Shown: positions 51,374 through 59,453, counted from the first letter of the stretch. The stretch is 64,000 nucleotides of DNA from Micromonospora lupini (GCF_026342015.1 NZ_JAPENL010000001.1:1-64000), one strand, 5' to 3'. Program-made: numbers and translations. The notes: generated by a model from the sequence alone, not told the origin.

Positions 51374-51422
51374 TGGCAAACTGATGGCAACCAATTGTTT
51401 CAATCTTTGGGCATTGTTATCT
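51374..51422 (+). promoter_or_regulatory. Third LacI-type operator, upstream of DUF1996 gene
   Basis: TGGCAACCAATTGTTT at 51385-51400 with a further TGGCAA at 51374 (11 bases upstream). TTGTTT then about 16 bases then TTATCT gives a promoter. The right half is weaker than in the other two sites. Confidence 0.6.
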
Positions 51423-51465
51423 TTTTGGAAATAGATGCTCGTTCCTACGTCCCAAAGGAGATCCG

Positions 51466-52365
51466 ATGAGCATCAGGTCGCTCATGTCCAAAGCTGTTCC
51501 GGGAGGGCGTCGGAGAGCTGTCGCAAGGCCACTCGCCGCGGTTTTCCTGAGTGTCGTGGTAATAGCTGCGGTCGGTGGAAACGGCACGGCGTTCGCGGCG
51601 GACGACCCGCCCTTCGCGCAGTACCAGGAGGCGCACGCCAACTGCGACGTCAACCACCGGCTCAGCGACGACCCGATCGTCTTCCCCGGTCTGCCGGGTG
51701 CGTCGCACAACCACACATTCATCGGCAACCCCACCACCAACGCCAACTCCACCCCGCAGTCCCTGGTCGGTGGTGCCACGTCCTGTCAGGACACCCTCGA
51801 CGCGTCCGGTTACTGGTTTCCCACTCTGTTGCAGAACGGCACGCCGGTGCCGAACAGCATCGTCACCGTGTACTACAAGTCCGGGGTGAAGGACTACCGC
51901 ACGGTCAAGCCGTTCCCGGCCGGGTTCAAGCTGCTGGTGGGGGACGTGAAGACGCCGGACGCGGCGCACTTCGCGGGCAGCTGGTCGTGCACCGGCTACA
52001 AGGGCAACGACTGGCCGGCCTCCTGCCCATCCGGGTCGTCCCTGGTCGTGCGCCTCAAGGCACCGAGTTGCTGGGACGGCGTGCACCTGGACGTGCCCGA
52101 CCACAAGTCGCACATGGCGTGGCCGGTGAGCGGGGTCTGTCCGACCGACCACCCCGTCCCGCTGCCGATGCTGGAGATCAAGCTCCCGTACAAGCTGGCG
52201 GGCACCAGCACCGCCGGCCTGGCATATTCCTCGGGGGCCAGTTACTCATTCCACTACGACTTCATGAACGGGTGGAATGCGGCCCGCCAGGCCTATGTCG
52301 TGGCCTACTGCATCAATGGGGGTCGGCAGTGCAACGGTTACGGTGAGGATCCCAAGAAGCCGTAG
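51466..52365 (+). CDS. Secreted DUF1996 protein
   Basis: 299 residues with a twin-Arg-containing signal region (GGRRRAVARPLAAVFLSVVVIAAV...AFA). The DUF1996 domain is marked by LPGASHNHTFIGN, CQDTLDASGYWFPTL, YYKSGVKDYRTVKPFPAGFKLL and CWDGVHLDVPDHKSHMAWP. DUF1996 is also common in fungal secreted proteins; function is unknown but it often accompanies wall-glucan enzymes. Strong SD AAAGGAGA. Followed by a hairpin. Confidence 0.9.
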   Translation: MSIRSLMSKAVPGGRRRAVARPLAAVFLSVVVIAAVGGNGTAFAADDPPFAQYQEAHANCDVNHRLSDDPIVFPGLPGASHNHTFIGNPTTNANSTPQSLVGGATSCQDTLDASGYWFPTLLQNGTPVPNSIVTVYYKSGVKDYRTVKPFPAGFKLLVGDVKTPDAAHFAGSWSCTGYKGNDWPASCPSGSSLVVRLKAPSCWDGVHLDVPDHKSHMAWPVSGVCPTDHPVPLPMLEIKLPYKLAGTSTAGLAYSSGASYSFHYDFMNGWNAARQAYVVAYCINGGRQCNGYGEDPKKP

Positions 52366-52380
52366 CGGTCAGGTGGCGTC

Positions 52381-52428
52381 GATCGTGGCCGGTGCTCCGT
52401 GTCGAGCGGGAGTCGTCCGGCCACGATC
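52381..52428 (+). terminator. Hairpin after the DUF1996 gene
   Basis: A perfect 12-bp outer stem (gatcgtggccgg) with a 24-base loop holding a smaller ctcc/ggag stem. Confidence 0.65.
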
Positions 52429-52509
52429 GGCCACGTCCGGTAGCGACCCGCCCCGACGCCCCGACCGTCCGCCGCCGTCAAGATATTTATGCTGATCAAT
52501 TGAATTCCA

Positions 52510-52562
52510 TTGACATCCGTGGTCGGCAGGGTTAAGAGTGAGCTACGTCGGAGAGCGCTCTC
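52510..52562 (+). promoter_or_regulatory. Promoter and palindromic operator of the GH16 gene
   Basis: TTGACA (52510-52515) is a consensus -35, with TTAAGA (52532-52537) or TAAGAG one base later as -10. Just downstream, GAGAGCGCTCTC (52551-52562) is a perfect palindrome like operators of CebR/BglR-type LacI repressors (core GAGCGCTC). It differs from the TGGCAA operators, so another repressor may control this gene. Confidence 0.6.
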
Positions 52563-52625
52563 TCGCGATTTGGGCCCGAAGCAGTGAGCTGTCGGTCCCG
52601 CCGCCGCCACCCTGAAGGAGTACCG

Positions 52626-54413
52626 ATGAATCGGACTCTCCCCCCGTCCCGCATCCCGTTGTCCCGTACCCCGTTGTCCCGAGCCGGGCGCGGCACCCGC
52701 CTCGCGGCCCTCGGCAGCTCGCTGCTCCTGCTGCTCGGCGCGTACCTGGCGATCCTGGCGCCGCCCGCAGACGCCGCCGACGCGCTGCTGTCCCAGGGGC
52801 GGCCGGTCACCGCCTCGTCGACCGAGTCCGCGGCGTTCCCCGCCTCGGCGGCCGTTGACGGCAACGCCGGCACCCGCTGGTCCAGCGCGTTCAGCGACCC
52901 GCAGTGGCTACGGGTCGACCTGGGTGCCTCCGCCACCGTCAGCCGGGTGGTGCTGCGCTGGGAGGCCGCCTACGCCCGCGCGTTCACCATCGAGACATCG
53001 CCCACCGGCACCGACACCTGGACGACGATCCACACCACCACGGCCGGCACGGGCGGCGTTCAGGACCTCGCGGTCACCGGCACCGGCCGCTTCGTCCGGA
53101 TCAACACCACCCAGCGCGCCACCCAGTACGGCGCGTCGCTGTGGGAGTTCGAGGTCTACGGCAGCACCGGCCCGCCGCCCACGACCGCGCCGCCCACGAC
53201 CGCGCCGCCCACGACTCCGCCGCCCGGCGGCGCGACGCTGCTGTCGTACGCCAAGCCGGCGGTCGCGTCGACAAGCCAGAACGACGGCGCGTGCTTCGGC
53301 TGCACGCCGGACAAGGCGTTCGACCACGACCCGGCGAGCCGCTGGGCGACGAGTCCCACCAACGGCTGGGCCGACCCGGGTTGGATCTACGTCGACCTCG
53401 GCGCCACCGCCACCGTGACCCAGGTCGTGCTGCAGTGGGATCCCGCGTACGCCAGGTCGTACCAGATCCAGGTCTCGCCGAACGCGTCCACCTGGACCAC
53501 CGTCTACTCGACCACCACCGGGAAGGGCTTCAAGGAGACCATCGACGTGACAGGCACCGGTCGGTACGTGCGGATGTACGGCACCGCCCGCAGCAGCCAG
53601 TACGGGTACTCGCTGTGGGAGTTCAAGGTGTACGGCACCGGCGGCAACCCCACCCCGCCGCCGACGATGCCTTCCGACCCGACGTTCCCGGCTACCCGGC
53701 TCGTGTTCGCCGACGAGTTCAACGGCGCCGCCGGCGGCAAGCCCGACCCGACCAAGTGGACTATCGATACGGGCACCGGCCAGAACAACGAACTCCAGTA
53801 CTACACGAACAACAACAACGCCAGCCTGGACGGCGCCGGCTCACTCGTCATCGAGGCCCGCCGGGAGACCGTCAACGGCCGCTCGTACACCTCGCACCGG
53901 ATGAACACCGGCAACAAGTTCACCGTGCAGTACGGCCGGATCGAAGCACGCATCCGGGTGCCGAAGGGTAACGGGCTCTGGCCGGCGTTCTGGATGATGG
54001 GCGCCGACTTCCTCACCGGGCGGCCGTGGCCGTACAACGGGGAGGTCGACATCATGGAGGTCCTCGGCCGCAACACGCTGGAGGCCTACTCGACCCTGCA
54101 CGCGCCGGCCTACAACGGCGGCAACGGGTACGGCCAGAAGTACCCGTCACCGGGCGGGGTGGACCTCTCCGCCGGCTTCCACGTCTGGTCCGCCGAGTGG
54201 GACAGTCGCGGCATCACCTTCAAGATCGACGGGCAGACCGTCTTCGTCGCCAGCAAGGCCACTGTCGAGTCGACCCGTGGGCCCTGGGTCTTCGACCACC
54301 CGTTCTACCTCATCCTCAACCTGGCCGTCGGCGGCGACTTCCCGGGCCCGGTGGACGGCACCACGCCGTTCCCGGCGCGGATGCTCGTCGACTACGTCCG
54401 CGTCTACCAGTAG
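52626..54413 (+). CDS. Secreted GH16 glucanase with two discoidin domains
   Basis: 595 residues. Signal peptide (LAALGSSLLLLLGAYLAILAP), two F5/8-type carbohydrate-binding domains (about 55-180 and 210-340) separated by a PTTAPPTT linker, then a GH16 domain (about 358-595) with NNELQYYTN, IEARIRVPKGNGLWPAFWMM and the catalytic GEVDIMEV (Glu473, Asp475, Glu478). This is the laminarinase-type GH16 pattern, so it should cut beta-1,3- or mixed beta-1,3/1,4-glucans outside the cell. SD GAAGGAG. The first discoidin domain closely resembles that of the 49058 protein. Confidence 0.93.
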   Translation: MNRTLPPSRIPLSRTPLSRAGRGTRLAALGSSLLLLLGAYLAILAPPADAADALLSQGRPVTASSTESAAFPASAAVDGNAGTRWSSAFSDPQWLRVDLGASATVSRVVLRWEAAYARAFTIETSPTGTDTWTTIHTTTAGTGGVQDLAVTGTGRFVRINTTQRATQYGASLWEFEVYGSTGPPPTTAPPTTAPPTTPPPGGATLLSYAKPAVASTSQNDGACFGCTPDKAFDHDPASRWATSPTNGWADPGWIYVDLGATATVTQVVLQWDPAYARSYQIQVSPNASTWTTVYSTTTGKGFKETIDVTGTGRYVRMYGTARSSQYGYSLWEFKVYGTGGNPTPPPTMPSDPTFPATRLVFADEFNGAAGGKPDPTKWTIDTGTGQNNELQYYTNNNNASLDGAGSLVIEARRETVNGRSYTSHRMNTGNKFTVQYGRIEARIRVPKGNGLWPAFWMMGADFLTGRPWPYNGEVDIMEVLGRNTLEAYSTLHAPAYNGGNGYGQKYPSPGGVDLSAGFHVWSAEWDSRGITFKIDGQTVFVASKATVESTRGPWVFDHPFYLILNLAVGGDFPGPVDGTTPFPARMLVDYVRVYQ

Positions 54414-54434
54414 CCCGGCCGGGAAGGAGTCCTC

Positions 54435-54686
54435 ATGGCCCTGCCAACAACTCCGACATCGGTCAGCTGTCCGGCCGGCAGCAGCCACCCGGTGCCCGTG
54501 CCGAAGCTGCGCCAGGTGATCCGGTACCCGGCGAACGGTGACGCCGCCCGCTTCCGGCTCGCCTCCGGTGCCGGCTACACGATGCACGGCGACTTCTTCA
54601 ACGCCTGGCCGGTGGCGGAGATGGAGCGCCGGGTACGGGACCGCATCCGCCCGATCATCAAGTGCGGCGTCAGCGGGACGCCGTGA
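54435..54686 (+). CDS. Truncated DUF1996 domain, stand-alone
   Basis: 83 residues corresponding only to the C-terminal part of DUF1996 (CPAGSSHPVPVPKLRQVIRYP, YTMHGDFFNAWPVAEMERRV). About 200 residues including signal and the His motif are missing. Nevertheless it has a strong SD (AAGGAG) and ATG 22 bases after the GH16 stop and overlaps the next gene by GTGA, so it may still be translated. Likely a decayed second DUF1996 gene. Confidence 0.65.
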   Translation: MALPTTPTSVSCPAGSSHPVPVPKLRQVIRYPANGDAARFRLASGAGYTMHGDFFNAWPVAEMERRVRDRIRPIIKCGVSGTP

Positions 54687-55297
54687 CGGTCGTACCTCCT
54701 CGCCGGCCCGGCACCGGGCCGGCGAGGCTGTCCGCTCTGCTTGCCGGGCTGCTGCTCGCCCTAGTGCCGGCGGCCGGCTGCGCCACCGGGCCGGCCACGG
54801 AAAGGGCCGGGCCGGCCCCCGTCGTGTCGACCCCGGCCACGGCGACGCTCGGCGGCACCGACGCGGCCTGGATCCAGTTGATGATCCCGATGAACGAACA
54901 GGTGCTCAAGGCGCTCGACCTCGTACCCGGGCAGACCACCGACGAGCGGATCCGCGAATTGGCCGGGCGGATCGCGGCAAGCCGGCGCGCGGAACTGGAC
55001 GATCTGGGGCGGCTGCGGGGCAGCGCGGGGCTCCCGGCGGTCAACCAGCACGAGGGGCACGACCTGCCCGGCATGGTGATCCCGGCCGACCTCGTCGTGC
55101 TGCGCTCACTGCGCGACGCGGCGTTCGACCGCTCCGTGCGGGAAATTCTGCGTGAGCACGTGGAGCAGGGCGCGCGGCTCGCGGACGCCGAACAGACCAA
55201 CGGGGCCGATCCGGAGACCCGGCGACTCGCGGACCGGATGCGGCAGACCCGGGTCACCGAACTCGGCTGGCTCAGGCGGACGACGGCCACGCCGTGA
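54683..55297 (+). CDS. DUF305-like lipoprotein
   Basis: 204 residues. Lipoprotein signal with Cys33 (LVPAAGC), then a four-helix ferritin-like DUF305 domain (DAAWIQLMIPMNEQVLKAL, IRELAGRIAASRRAELDDL, HEGHDLPGMV). DUF305 proteins usually have MIPHHQ; here the His pair is MNE, so a metal-binding role may be altered. GTG overlaps the previous stop. Followed by a hairpin. Confidence 0.75.
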   Translation: MTVVPPRRPGTGPARLSALLAGLLLALVPAAGCATGPATERAGPAPVVSTPATATLGGTDAAWIQLMIPMNEQVLKALDLVPGQTTDERIRELAGRIAASRRAELDDLGRLRGSAGLPAVNQHEGHDLPGMVIPADLVVLRSLRDAAFDRSVREILREHVEQGARLADAEQTNGADPETRRLADRMRQTRVTELGWLRRTTATP

Positions 55298-55335
55298 CCC
55301 TGTCCGCCACGTCGGACGCCGGTGGCACCGAGCGA

Positions 55336-55359
55336 TCGCCGCCGGAGAGCCGGCGGCGA
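55336..55359 (+). terminator. Terminator after the DUF305-like gene
   Basis: 10-bp perfect stem (tcgccgccgg) with loop agag. Confidence 0.65.
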
Positions 55360-55418
55360 CCGCGGGTGGTTCAGGCGTCAGCGGCCACAGCCGGTAACGG
55401 GCTTCACCGTGTGTGTCG

Positions 55419-55485
55419 CCTACGCGAGATGCTCGCGTAGGAATCCCGCGATGTATATTCCCAGGAACTCAGTTGAAAGCTGAGT
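55419..55485 (+). promoter_or_regulatory. Hairpin, promoter and operator of the MarR gene
   Basis: A perfect 10-bp hairpin (cctacgcgag, loop atg) at 55419-55441 precedes TATATT (55454-55459). ACTCAG at 55467 and CTGAGT at 55480 form an inverted repeat with a 7-base spacer that contains the TTG start. This suits MarR autorepression over the start site. Confidence 0.55.
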
Positions 55486-55916
55486 CGGATCTGGCCGAGG
55501 TCTTCGAGCGGGTCGTGCGACTGCAGGTCGATCTGTTCACCGCGGTCGACACCCGGCTCCGCCGCGAGCTCGGCATCCTGCTCATCGCGCTCCTCCCGCT
55601 ACGGGTCATCGCAACCCGGCCGGACTGCCGGGTCCAGGACATTGCCGAGGGCGTCGGCATCAGCGTCGGCGGGGCCAGCAAATCAGTGGACCGCCTCGAA
55701 CACGGCGGCTGGGTGCGCCGGGCCGAAAACCCGGCCGACCGACGCTCGTCGGTGCTGCACCTCACCGCCGAGGGCGAACGCATGGTCTCGGCCGGAACCG
55801 CCATCATCGAGGCGGAGATGCGTTCCCGGCTCCTTCCACCGCTCGGCCCCGCGGGCGTCGCACGGTTCGCCACCGACATCAACCAACTACTCGGCCTGCC
55901 ACAGGCCACCGACTGA
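55473..55916 (+). CDS. MarR-family regulator
   Basis: 147 residues. Winged helix: RVQDIAEGVGISVGGASKSVDRLEHGGWVRRAENPADRRSS with wing ending LHLTAEGERM. Start is TTG 55473 (LKAESDLAEVFERVV) with AGGAA six bases before it; in-frame codons upstream cross the hairpin and are unlikely. It lies alone; target unknown apart from probable self-control. Confidence 0.8.
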   Translation: MKAESDLAEVFERVVRLQVDLFTAVDTRLRRELGILLIALLPLRVIATRPDCRVQDIAEGVGISVGGASKSVDRLEHGGWVRRAENPADRRSSVLHLTAEGERMVSAGTAIIEAEMRSRLLPPLGPAGVARFATDINQLLGLPQATD

Positions 55917-56105
55917 ACATCCCTCGCCGGTCGGCGTCGTACAGTCTGCCGTTGTGATCGGCATGCGAGACGGGCGCAGGCATGAGGCGATTGCCGGCGG
56001 GCGTCGGCGACCTGGCGTCCGCTCATGCCGCGATCCGCATGCTTTACCGGGATCATCGTGCGTCGAGCCTGCCCGGGCGTACGGAGCCGGACAGGAGGAC
56101 GAAGT

Positions 56106-56568
56106 TCAGCCGATGATGGCGGCGAGAGTTGGTTCGCAGCTCGCGTCGTAGTCGATGGCTGCGGCGAGCAGTCTGGCGGTTGCTGAAAAAGCTGGGACTG
56201 CAGTTTCACCTGCCAGTTCGTCGGGAGCCGGGTCGTCGCCGACCGCTACCCGCAGACCCAGTACTGCGGGGTCGGGTCGGCTGATCAGCCGGTCCGTCGA
56301 CGGCACCAGGGCTGGAGAACGACACCGAAGGCGCTGCAGGACGGGAAGACTTCGGTGGCGGCCATTGCGACGCCGCGATCTGGGCCCCGGTGACCGGCAG
56401 GGTGGGCGAGATCTGGTCGAGCAAGCGCTGCGCCAGGGTGGCGTCGATCTCGACGTCTGCGCTGATGCGAACATCGGCCGCGGTCGCCAGGTCCACGACG
56501 TCGTCGCTGGTGAACGCATCAGCTCCGAGAGTACTCAGCCGTCGTGCGAACTCCTGGACATTGATCAT
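56106..56568 (-). pseudogene. Frameshifted hypothetical gene
   Basis: Two protein-like pieces on the minus strand in different frames: MINVQEFARRLSTLGADAFT...VTGAQIAAS from ATG 56568 to about 56380, and PDPAVLGLRVAVGDDPAP...EPTLAAIIG from about 56270 to the stop at 56106. One base shift separates them. Product not recognised. Confidence 0.45.
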
Positions 56569-56832
56569 TTGCAGCCTCATCGTCGGATTGTTAATTATCC
56601 ACCGTAACCCCCGCTTCGGTCGGCGGATCCTGCGCCCGCCGTGCGGGCCACTGGGGCCGACAGTCGGCGCCGACAACTGCGACCGCTGCGCGGAAGTCCG
56701 CAACTCTTCGGTGAGCTATTCGCGCGCCTGCGGGGCCGTCACGCTCTGTGTTACCCATGCTGTCCCGCGACGCCCGGAAATGCCGCTCCGGGAGGGCTGG
56801 CGTTCATCGTTGGTGGTGACGCACGGTGATGT

Positions 56833-57501
56833 ATGGCTACCTTTCCTGCTTCGGCTCTCAGTGTCGTACCTGTCAACCAACTTGTCGTGCGCGTCGCGGT
56901 GTCCGCCTTCTTAGGCCGCTACCGTGGGCAGACCCGCGTGCATACCGAGTCCGACCTGCGGGTCTTCCTCCGGTGGTGCAGCGACCACGAACTTGACCCG
57001 CTCTCCGCAGCTCGGGTGGATGTCGAGCGGTACGTGCGCTGGCTGCAAGACGTTCGCCGGTACCAGCCTTCGACGGTGTCCCGTCGGCTGTCGGTCGTGG
57101 TCGGGTTCTATCGGGTCTGTGTTATCGACGCGATCCTGGAGCACTCGCCAGCCGATTACGTCCGCCGGCCCACAGTGCCGGCCGAGTCACCGACACTCGG
57201 ACTGGGCCACCTGCAGTTCGAGGCCCTTGTCACCGCCGCCCGACTGTCGGCCAACCCGAACGACTTCGCCCTGGTCGCCCTCTTGGGCCTGCTCGGCTTA
57301 CGAATCTTCGAAGCCTGCGGGTCGAACATCGCCGACCTGGGGGAGGAACACGGCCACCGGGTCCTAGGGGTGCGCGGCAAGGGCGCCAAGGTCGTGCTCG
57401 TCCCGCTGCCACCCGCAGTCGCCCGAGCCATCGACCGGGCCGTCGATGAGCGCCGCTTCCGCCCGTGCCTAGATCCGCGGCTCGGGGCAAGCTGCTCGTA
57501 G
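56833..57501 (+). pseudogene. Truncated XerC/D-like tyrosine recombinase
   Basis: 222 residues. SAM-like N-terminal domain (FLRWCSDHELDPLSAARVDVERYVRWLQD, TVSRRLSVVVGFYR) and the start of the catalytic domain (Arg in GLRIFEACG, Lys in VRGKGAKVV). The H-x-x-R, His and Tyr motifs are missing because the frame ends early, so it should be inactive. Two TTA codons (56911, 57298). It sits 340 bases from the right att copy and may be the island's old integrase. Confidence 0.8.
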
Positions 57502-57839
57502 TCGACGCCGCCGGCTAAGTCGCGGACGTACCTGCCAACATTGCGGGCCGGCGGCTGGGCGTCGACCTGGCGCGGCTGTCGGCTCCGCCTGACATTTGTA
57601 GGCGGAGCCGACAACCCTGCGCGCTCGGCCTGTCGGATAGGCGGTGGCCTGCGATTCCCAACGCATCTCCGAGAGCCAGAATCGCCGTGACATCTCACAC
57701 CCGTCTCACGGACGACCCGGGAAGGCCCGATAAGGTTCGACGTGCCTCGGACCTCCACGTGGCCATTGACCTGCACGTCCGGCACGAGACGGCATCTTCC
57801 GGCAGCCGCCGGTATGCCCGCTAGTTCACTGGGGTCAAC
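57502..57839. other. Gap between recombinase relic and att copy
   Basis: 338 bases with no gene seen. Holds a 14-bp perfect hairpin (57577-57613) listed separately. Confidence 0.5.
57577..57613. terminator. Strong hairpin near the right island end
   Basis: Perfect 14-bp stem (tgtcggctccgcct) with a 9-base loop; no T tail. May end transcription from either side. Confidence 0.55.
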
Positions 57840-57870
57840 GGGTCGTCGGTTCGAATCCGGCCGTCCCGAC
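57840..57870 (+). repeat. att core (right copy), tRNA-Pro 3' fragment
   Basis: 31 bases identical to 36725-36755. The 5' bases before it (cactggggtcaac) match the tRNA with one deletion and one change, so the fragment reaches into the anticodon arm but is not a functional tRNA. Confidence 0.85.
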
Positions 57871-57988
57871 TGGTATTCACCAGCGGATATACAAGATCAT
57901 GTGTGATCTTGCGGTAACGCTGGCGGTAACGGAGATCGCTTAACGTGGGCTGGATCCCTCGATCCCGTTGCTGCGGAGGTGCAGCCGC

Positions 57989-58246
57989 ATGGCCGTCTAC
58001 AACTACCGCCTCGCCAACGGCAAGAACCGCTGGTTCTTCATCATCGACCTCCCGTCCGACGTGAACGGGCGCCGCCAGCACAAGCGGCAGGGGTTCCCCA
58101 ATCAGGCCGCCGCGCAGGAGGCGGAAGAGGACGCACGCGCGGCCTACGGCGGTGCCGACCTCGGGGCCGACGGCAAGCGTCGCTGCGGAGAAGTGGGCAG
58201 GGTTGACCGCCCGAATTTGATCAACCGGCGTGTCGGTGATCGGTAG
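57989..58246 (+). pseudogene. Integrase N-terminal relic (Arm-binding domain)
   Basis: ATG with GGAGGTG upstream; MAVYNYRLANGKNRWFFIID, then RRQHKRQGFPNQAAAQEAEED, is the AP2-like arm-type DNA-binding domain of phage/ICE integrases. Homology ends near 58180 at the IS5-type fragment. It lies directly right of the att copy, the usual integrase place, so it belongs to a second element. Confidence 0.7.
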
Positions 58247-58434
58247 ACAGCGAGGTCTCCGGTAGATGGTTCTTCGACCAAGAAGATGTGAACACCGGAG
58301 ACCTCGTGGCCAGCGTGGCCGCAACGAGGCGGCACGACCTGACCGACGTACCGTGGGCGGCGTTGGAGCCGTTACTGCCCAAGGGTAAGAAGTCGGGTCG
58401 GCCGCCGAAGTGGAGTAAACGGCTGCTCATTACT
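58195..58434 (+). mobile_element. IS5-type insertion sequence, left fragment
   Basis: Carries the 5' part of an IS5-family transposase and its leader. The right end is lost near 58434, where coding similarity stops. It interrupts the integrase relic. Confidence 0.65.
58251..58306 (+). promoter_or_regulatory. Inverted repeat around the transposase start
   Basis: Thirteen-base perfect inverted repeat (cgaggtctccggt and its complement) with a 30-base loop that contains the upstream region and GTG 58288. In RNA it would fold the ribosome-binding region, a common way for IS elements to block translation of read-through transcripts. Confidence 0.5.
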
Positions 58435-58608
58435 CAGCTGATCCGTGCGCGGATCGTCAAGCACTCTACGCGCATCAACAACGACTTCCTGACCACCGGT
58501 CGGCACCCTGGTTCCAACAGGACGATGGGCGGAATCCCTGACCAAGGGCTCGCGGACAGGAAAGGACAGTTGCGTGAAGGTTCGCAAAACTCAAATCTCT
58601 GGGGCTAG
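58288..58608 (+). pseudogene. IS5-family transposase, N-terminal fragment
   Basis: DLTDVPWAALEPLLPKGKKSGRPPKWSKRLLI is the characteristic N-terminus; the remaining about 60 codons (to WG-stop) are unrelated, so the DDE domain is absent. Confidence 0.75.
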
Positions 58609-58999
58609 TAGGGCGATGCTGGTGTTGATGATTGCGGTGGTGATGGCGTCGGCGCTTGCCACACCCGCGCAGGCCGGCACGGACGACACGGCATGCACGT
58701 ACTACGGATGCTACAACTACCAAGGCTGGGGCTCCGGCTATGGGGAATGGAACCACTCTGGCGATGTGATGTGGGTTTGTGACGCCTACCCGGACGGCTG
58801 GTCCGTGGTCGTCATAGCCTGGTTGAACGGCGTCCGAGCCCCAAATAAGTGGGACACCAGCGGGGCGGGGGATGGTTGCACGGAGCGATCCTACGGAGAC
58901 CTCCCAGAGGGCACCGAGGTTAAGTTCCAGGCATGCCTCGGCGACTACAGCGAGACGATCATTCGGAGCTGCGGATACACGAGATGGGCATACGCGTGA
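58574..58999 (+). CDS. Small secreted Cys-containing protein
   Basis: 141 residues. Signal peptide (SRAMLVLMIAVVMASALATPAQA), mature part of about 107 residues with five to six Cys, many Trp/Tyr/Gly (CTYYGCYNYQGWGSGYGEW, MWVCDAYPDGWSVVVIAW). GTG 58574 has AAGGA upstream. No family recognised. It is an intact gene lodged between two integrase relics and an IS fragment, with lower G+C than the core genes. Confidence 0.7.
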   Translation: MKVRKTQISGASRAMLVLMIAVVMASALATPAQAGTDDTACTYYGCYNYQGWGSGYGEWNHSGDVMWVCDAYPDGWSVVVIAWLNGVRAPNKWDTSGAGDGCTERSYGDLPEGTEVKFQACLGDYSETIIRSCGYTRWAYA

Positions 59000-59055
59000 C
59001 ACCTTGGGCAGGCCGCGTCCGTTGAGTCACGGAAGCTGGCCGGGAGCCCTTCCGT

Positions 59056-59160
59056 GATGGGCCCCGAGAAGCGTCGGCCACCCTGAACCTCTACACCCGG
59101 CGCTTTGACCGACGGATCAACGACGGGTTCGCTGACGATCCGCTGAGTCCGACGACGACT
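59056..59160 (+). pseudogene. Integrase C-terminal relic
   Basis: ASATLNLYTRRFDRRINDGF matches the end of a tyrosine integrase, with the nucleophile Tyr codon at 59092. No start or other catalytic motif remains. With 57989 it probably forms the two ends of one broken integrase. A terminator follows. Confidence 0.5.
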
Positions 59161-59175
59161 AACGATGCAATCAGC

Positions 59176-59205
59176 AAGAGGCATCCTCTCGCGAGGGTGC
59201 CTCTT
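59176..59205 (+). terminator. Terminator after the integrase relic
   Basis: 13-bp stem (aagaggcatcctc, one G-T pair), loop tcgc, ending gcctctt. Confidence 0.75.
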
Positions 59206-59324
59206 CTGCGCTTGAACTGTGGTGGACGAGGCAGGTTCAGCTGGTCGTAGTATTTGATCTTGCTGGCTCGGTGGGACAGGATGTTTCTCCGTACGCGCAA
59301 TGTTGACCTTGACTGACTGTGACG

Positions 59325-59445
59325 AGATTCCCGTGGCCTGGCCGAAGGCCTGGAGCACAAGCAGATGGGGGCCTTGATCAGCCGAACCCGTCGGTGGTCT
59401 CGCGGGAGGTCGCCCGGCACGGCGGCCGGGCCGCGGCGGGGAGCC
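59325..59445 (+). pseudogene. Possible IS30-type transposase HTH relic
   Basis: RGLAEGLEHKQMGALISR in one frame continues as NPSVVSREVARHGGR in the next, like the N-terminal HTH of IS30-family transposases. Frameshifted and cut at both ends. Confidence 0.35.
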
Positions 59446-59453
59446 GACACCAC

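Noticed and set aside
57830..57870. Second tRNA-Pro gene
   Set aside because: Only the 3' half is present; acceptor 5' strand and D arm are missing.
57821..58324. 167-codon minus-strand ORF at the right att copy
   Set aside because: Antisense to the integrase relic and tRNA fragment; no SD or domain.
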